From positions 241,824,343-241,888,342 of the forward strand of contig CM068372.1 of the NCBI GenBank assembly GCA_034769895.1: DNA of 64,000 nt. Reading direction: 5' to 3'. Shown in pieces: positions 63,402 through 64,000 of this stretch (the first letter of the stretch is position 1; each line of letters starts with the position of its first letter). Made by a program: the position numbers and the translations under genes. The notes under the pieces are model-generated. The model worked only from the letters and a program-made list of their open reading frames with translations, ran no database searches and had not been told where the DNA came from. Origin of the DNA: Magicicada septendecula. Lineage: Eukaryota; Arthropoda; Insecta; Hemiptera; Cicadidae.

Positions 63402-64000
63402 GGTAGATTCACTTCAATGTCATGCTGTCAAAACCTAATAATTTATATTTATAATGTTTAACTTAAATTTATAATATTTTATTCAATTAATTACATAAAA
63501 TGTGTCGATAAGAGAATTTTGGCACACTGCATTCTATATCAGCGCTACAATCTGTAGCAAAGCACACAACCAAATTGTCGGCGTGTCGCTAAAGTGTAAT
63601 ATAACGTGTCTAACTTAATTTCATTAATAACATGACAATTATTTTGTCATTTAAATTTAATAAATCAAAATAACAAAATAAATTGTTTCAAAGCACATTT
63701 TCACGTTAATAAACAACTACAATAAGAATAACTCAAAGATATCTTGGCATAAAAATACAATAGTATAAAATACTATGTCCGCTCTTTTACAAATTAGAAT
63801 ATAAGTATTTCTTTAATGTAGAATAAAATATCACTATTCTGTTAATAATTGTGACTTAATAAAACCAATTTAAAAATTAAATTGTTTTTCAGTATAAACA
63901 TCTTTACATCAGATTAGATTACAATAAGAAACAATAATTTTATAAACGTTTTATACATTACTTATTAATTATTTTAAATTAAAAATGTCATTACTGTCTT
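63402..64000. other. Non-coding tail of the window
   Basis: Very AT-rich, no frame or repeat that I can support; presumably intron 2 of Ly6 gene B. Confidence 0.5.

Overview
The window looks like AT-rich nuclear DNA from an insect or close arthropod. It shows GT-AG splice sites, (GT)n and (GA)n microsatellites, two small Ly6/uPAR-family genes of insect type, and a dense set of eukaryotic transposons (Gypsy-type LTR elements, Penelope-like elements, Merlin, Tigger/pogo, an Academ-like element, a SINE and MITEs). No bacterial features are present. I cannot name the species. Most of the sequence is nested mobile DNA lying in or beside very long host introns.

Host genes: two Ly6 genes are arranged head to head. 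One runs on the minus strand (signal-peptide exon 33382-33445, cysteine-rich exon 27377-27538). The other runs on the plus strand (signal-peptide exon 33971-34031, cysteine-rich exon 62297-62479). All four exons have clean splice sites and matching phases, and the two ATGs are 525 bp apart. The final exon of each gene was not found.

Layout: 1-1128 is an array of ~160-bp repeats; 1286-5556 is a decayed, unclassified DNA transposon with terminal inverted repeats; 5660-5900 is a SINE. 6371-26968 is an old Gypsy-type element (Gypsy-1, target duplication ATAA) holding a younger relative (Gypsy-2, 11749-21174, duplication GATG) inserted in its pol gene. Both carry an unusual Gag with a RanBP2-type zinc finger and a long non-coding 3' region whose predicted RNA stems are kept by paired substitutions. 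28034-28207 is a pogo-like MITE, 28375-28870 a folded-back Penelope fragment, and 29172-32600 a Merlin element. 34719-40191 is a palindromic Penelope-like element (PLE-A) holding two further insertions, one of them a second palindromic element (PLE-B). 42636-46192 holds three more units of the ~160-bp repeat family. 46490-49720 has a ribozyme-like fragment and two Tigger relics. 49835-57064 is an Academ-like element with long TIRs and a solo LTR inside its gene. 57316 to the end has a MITE, a LINE scrap, long intron, Ly6 exon 2 and a partial Tc1/mariner-like transposase.

Common thread: eight or nine hammerhead-ribozyme motifs (CTGANGA, stem II, GAAA, tiny stem III, UA/UC cleavage site) occur in Penelope-type ends. 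Two of them sit in very small fold-back insertions of 207 and 364 bp that have their own 13- and 15-bp target duplications. These small ribozyme-bearing insertions, the RanBP2-finger Gags and the structured 3' RNA region are the most interesting observations.
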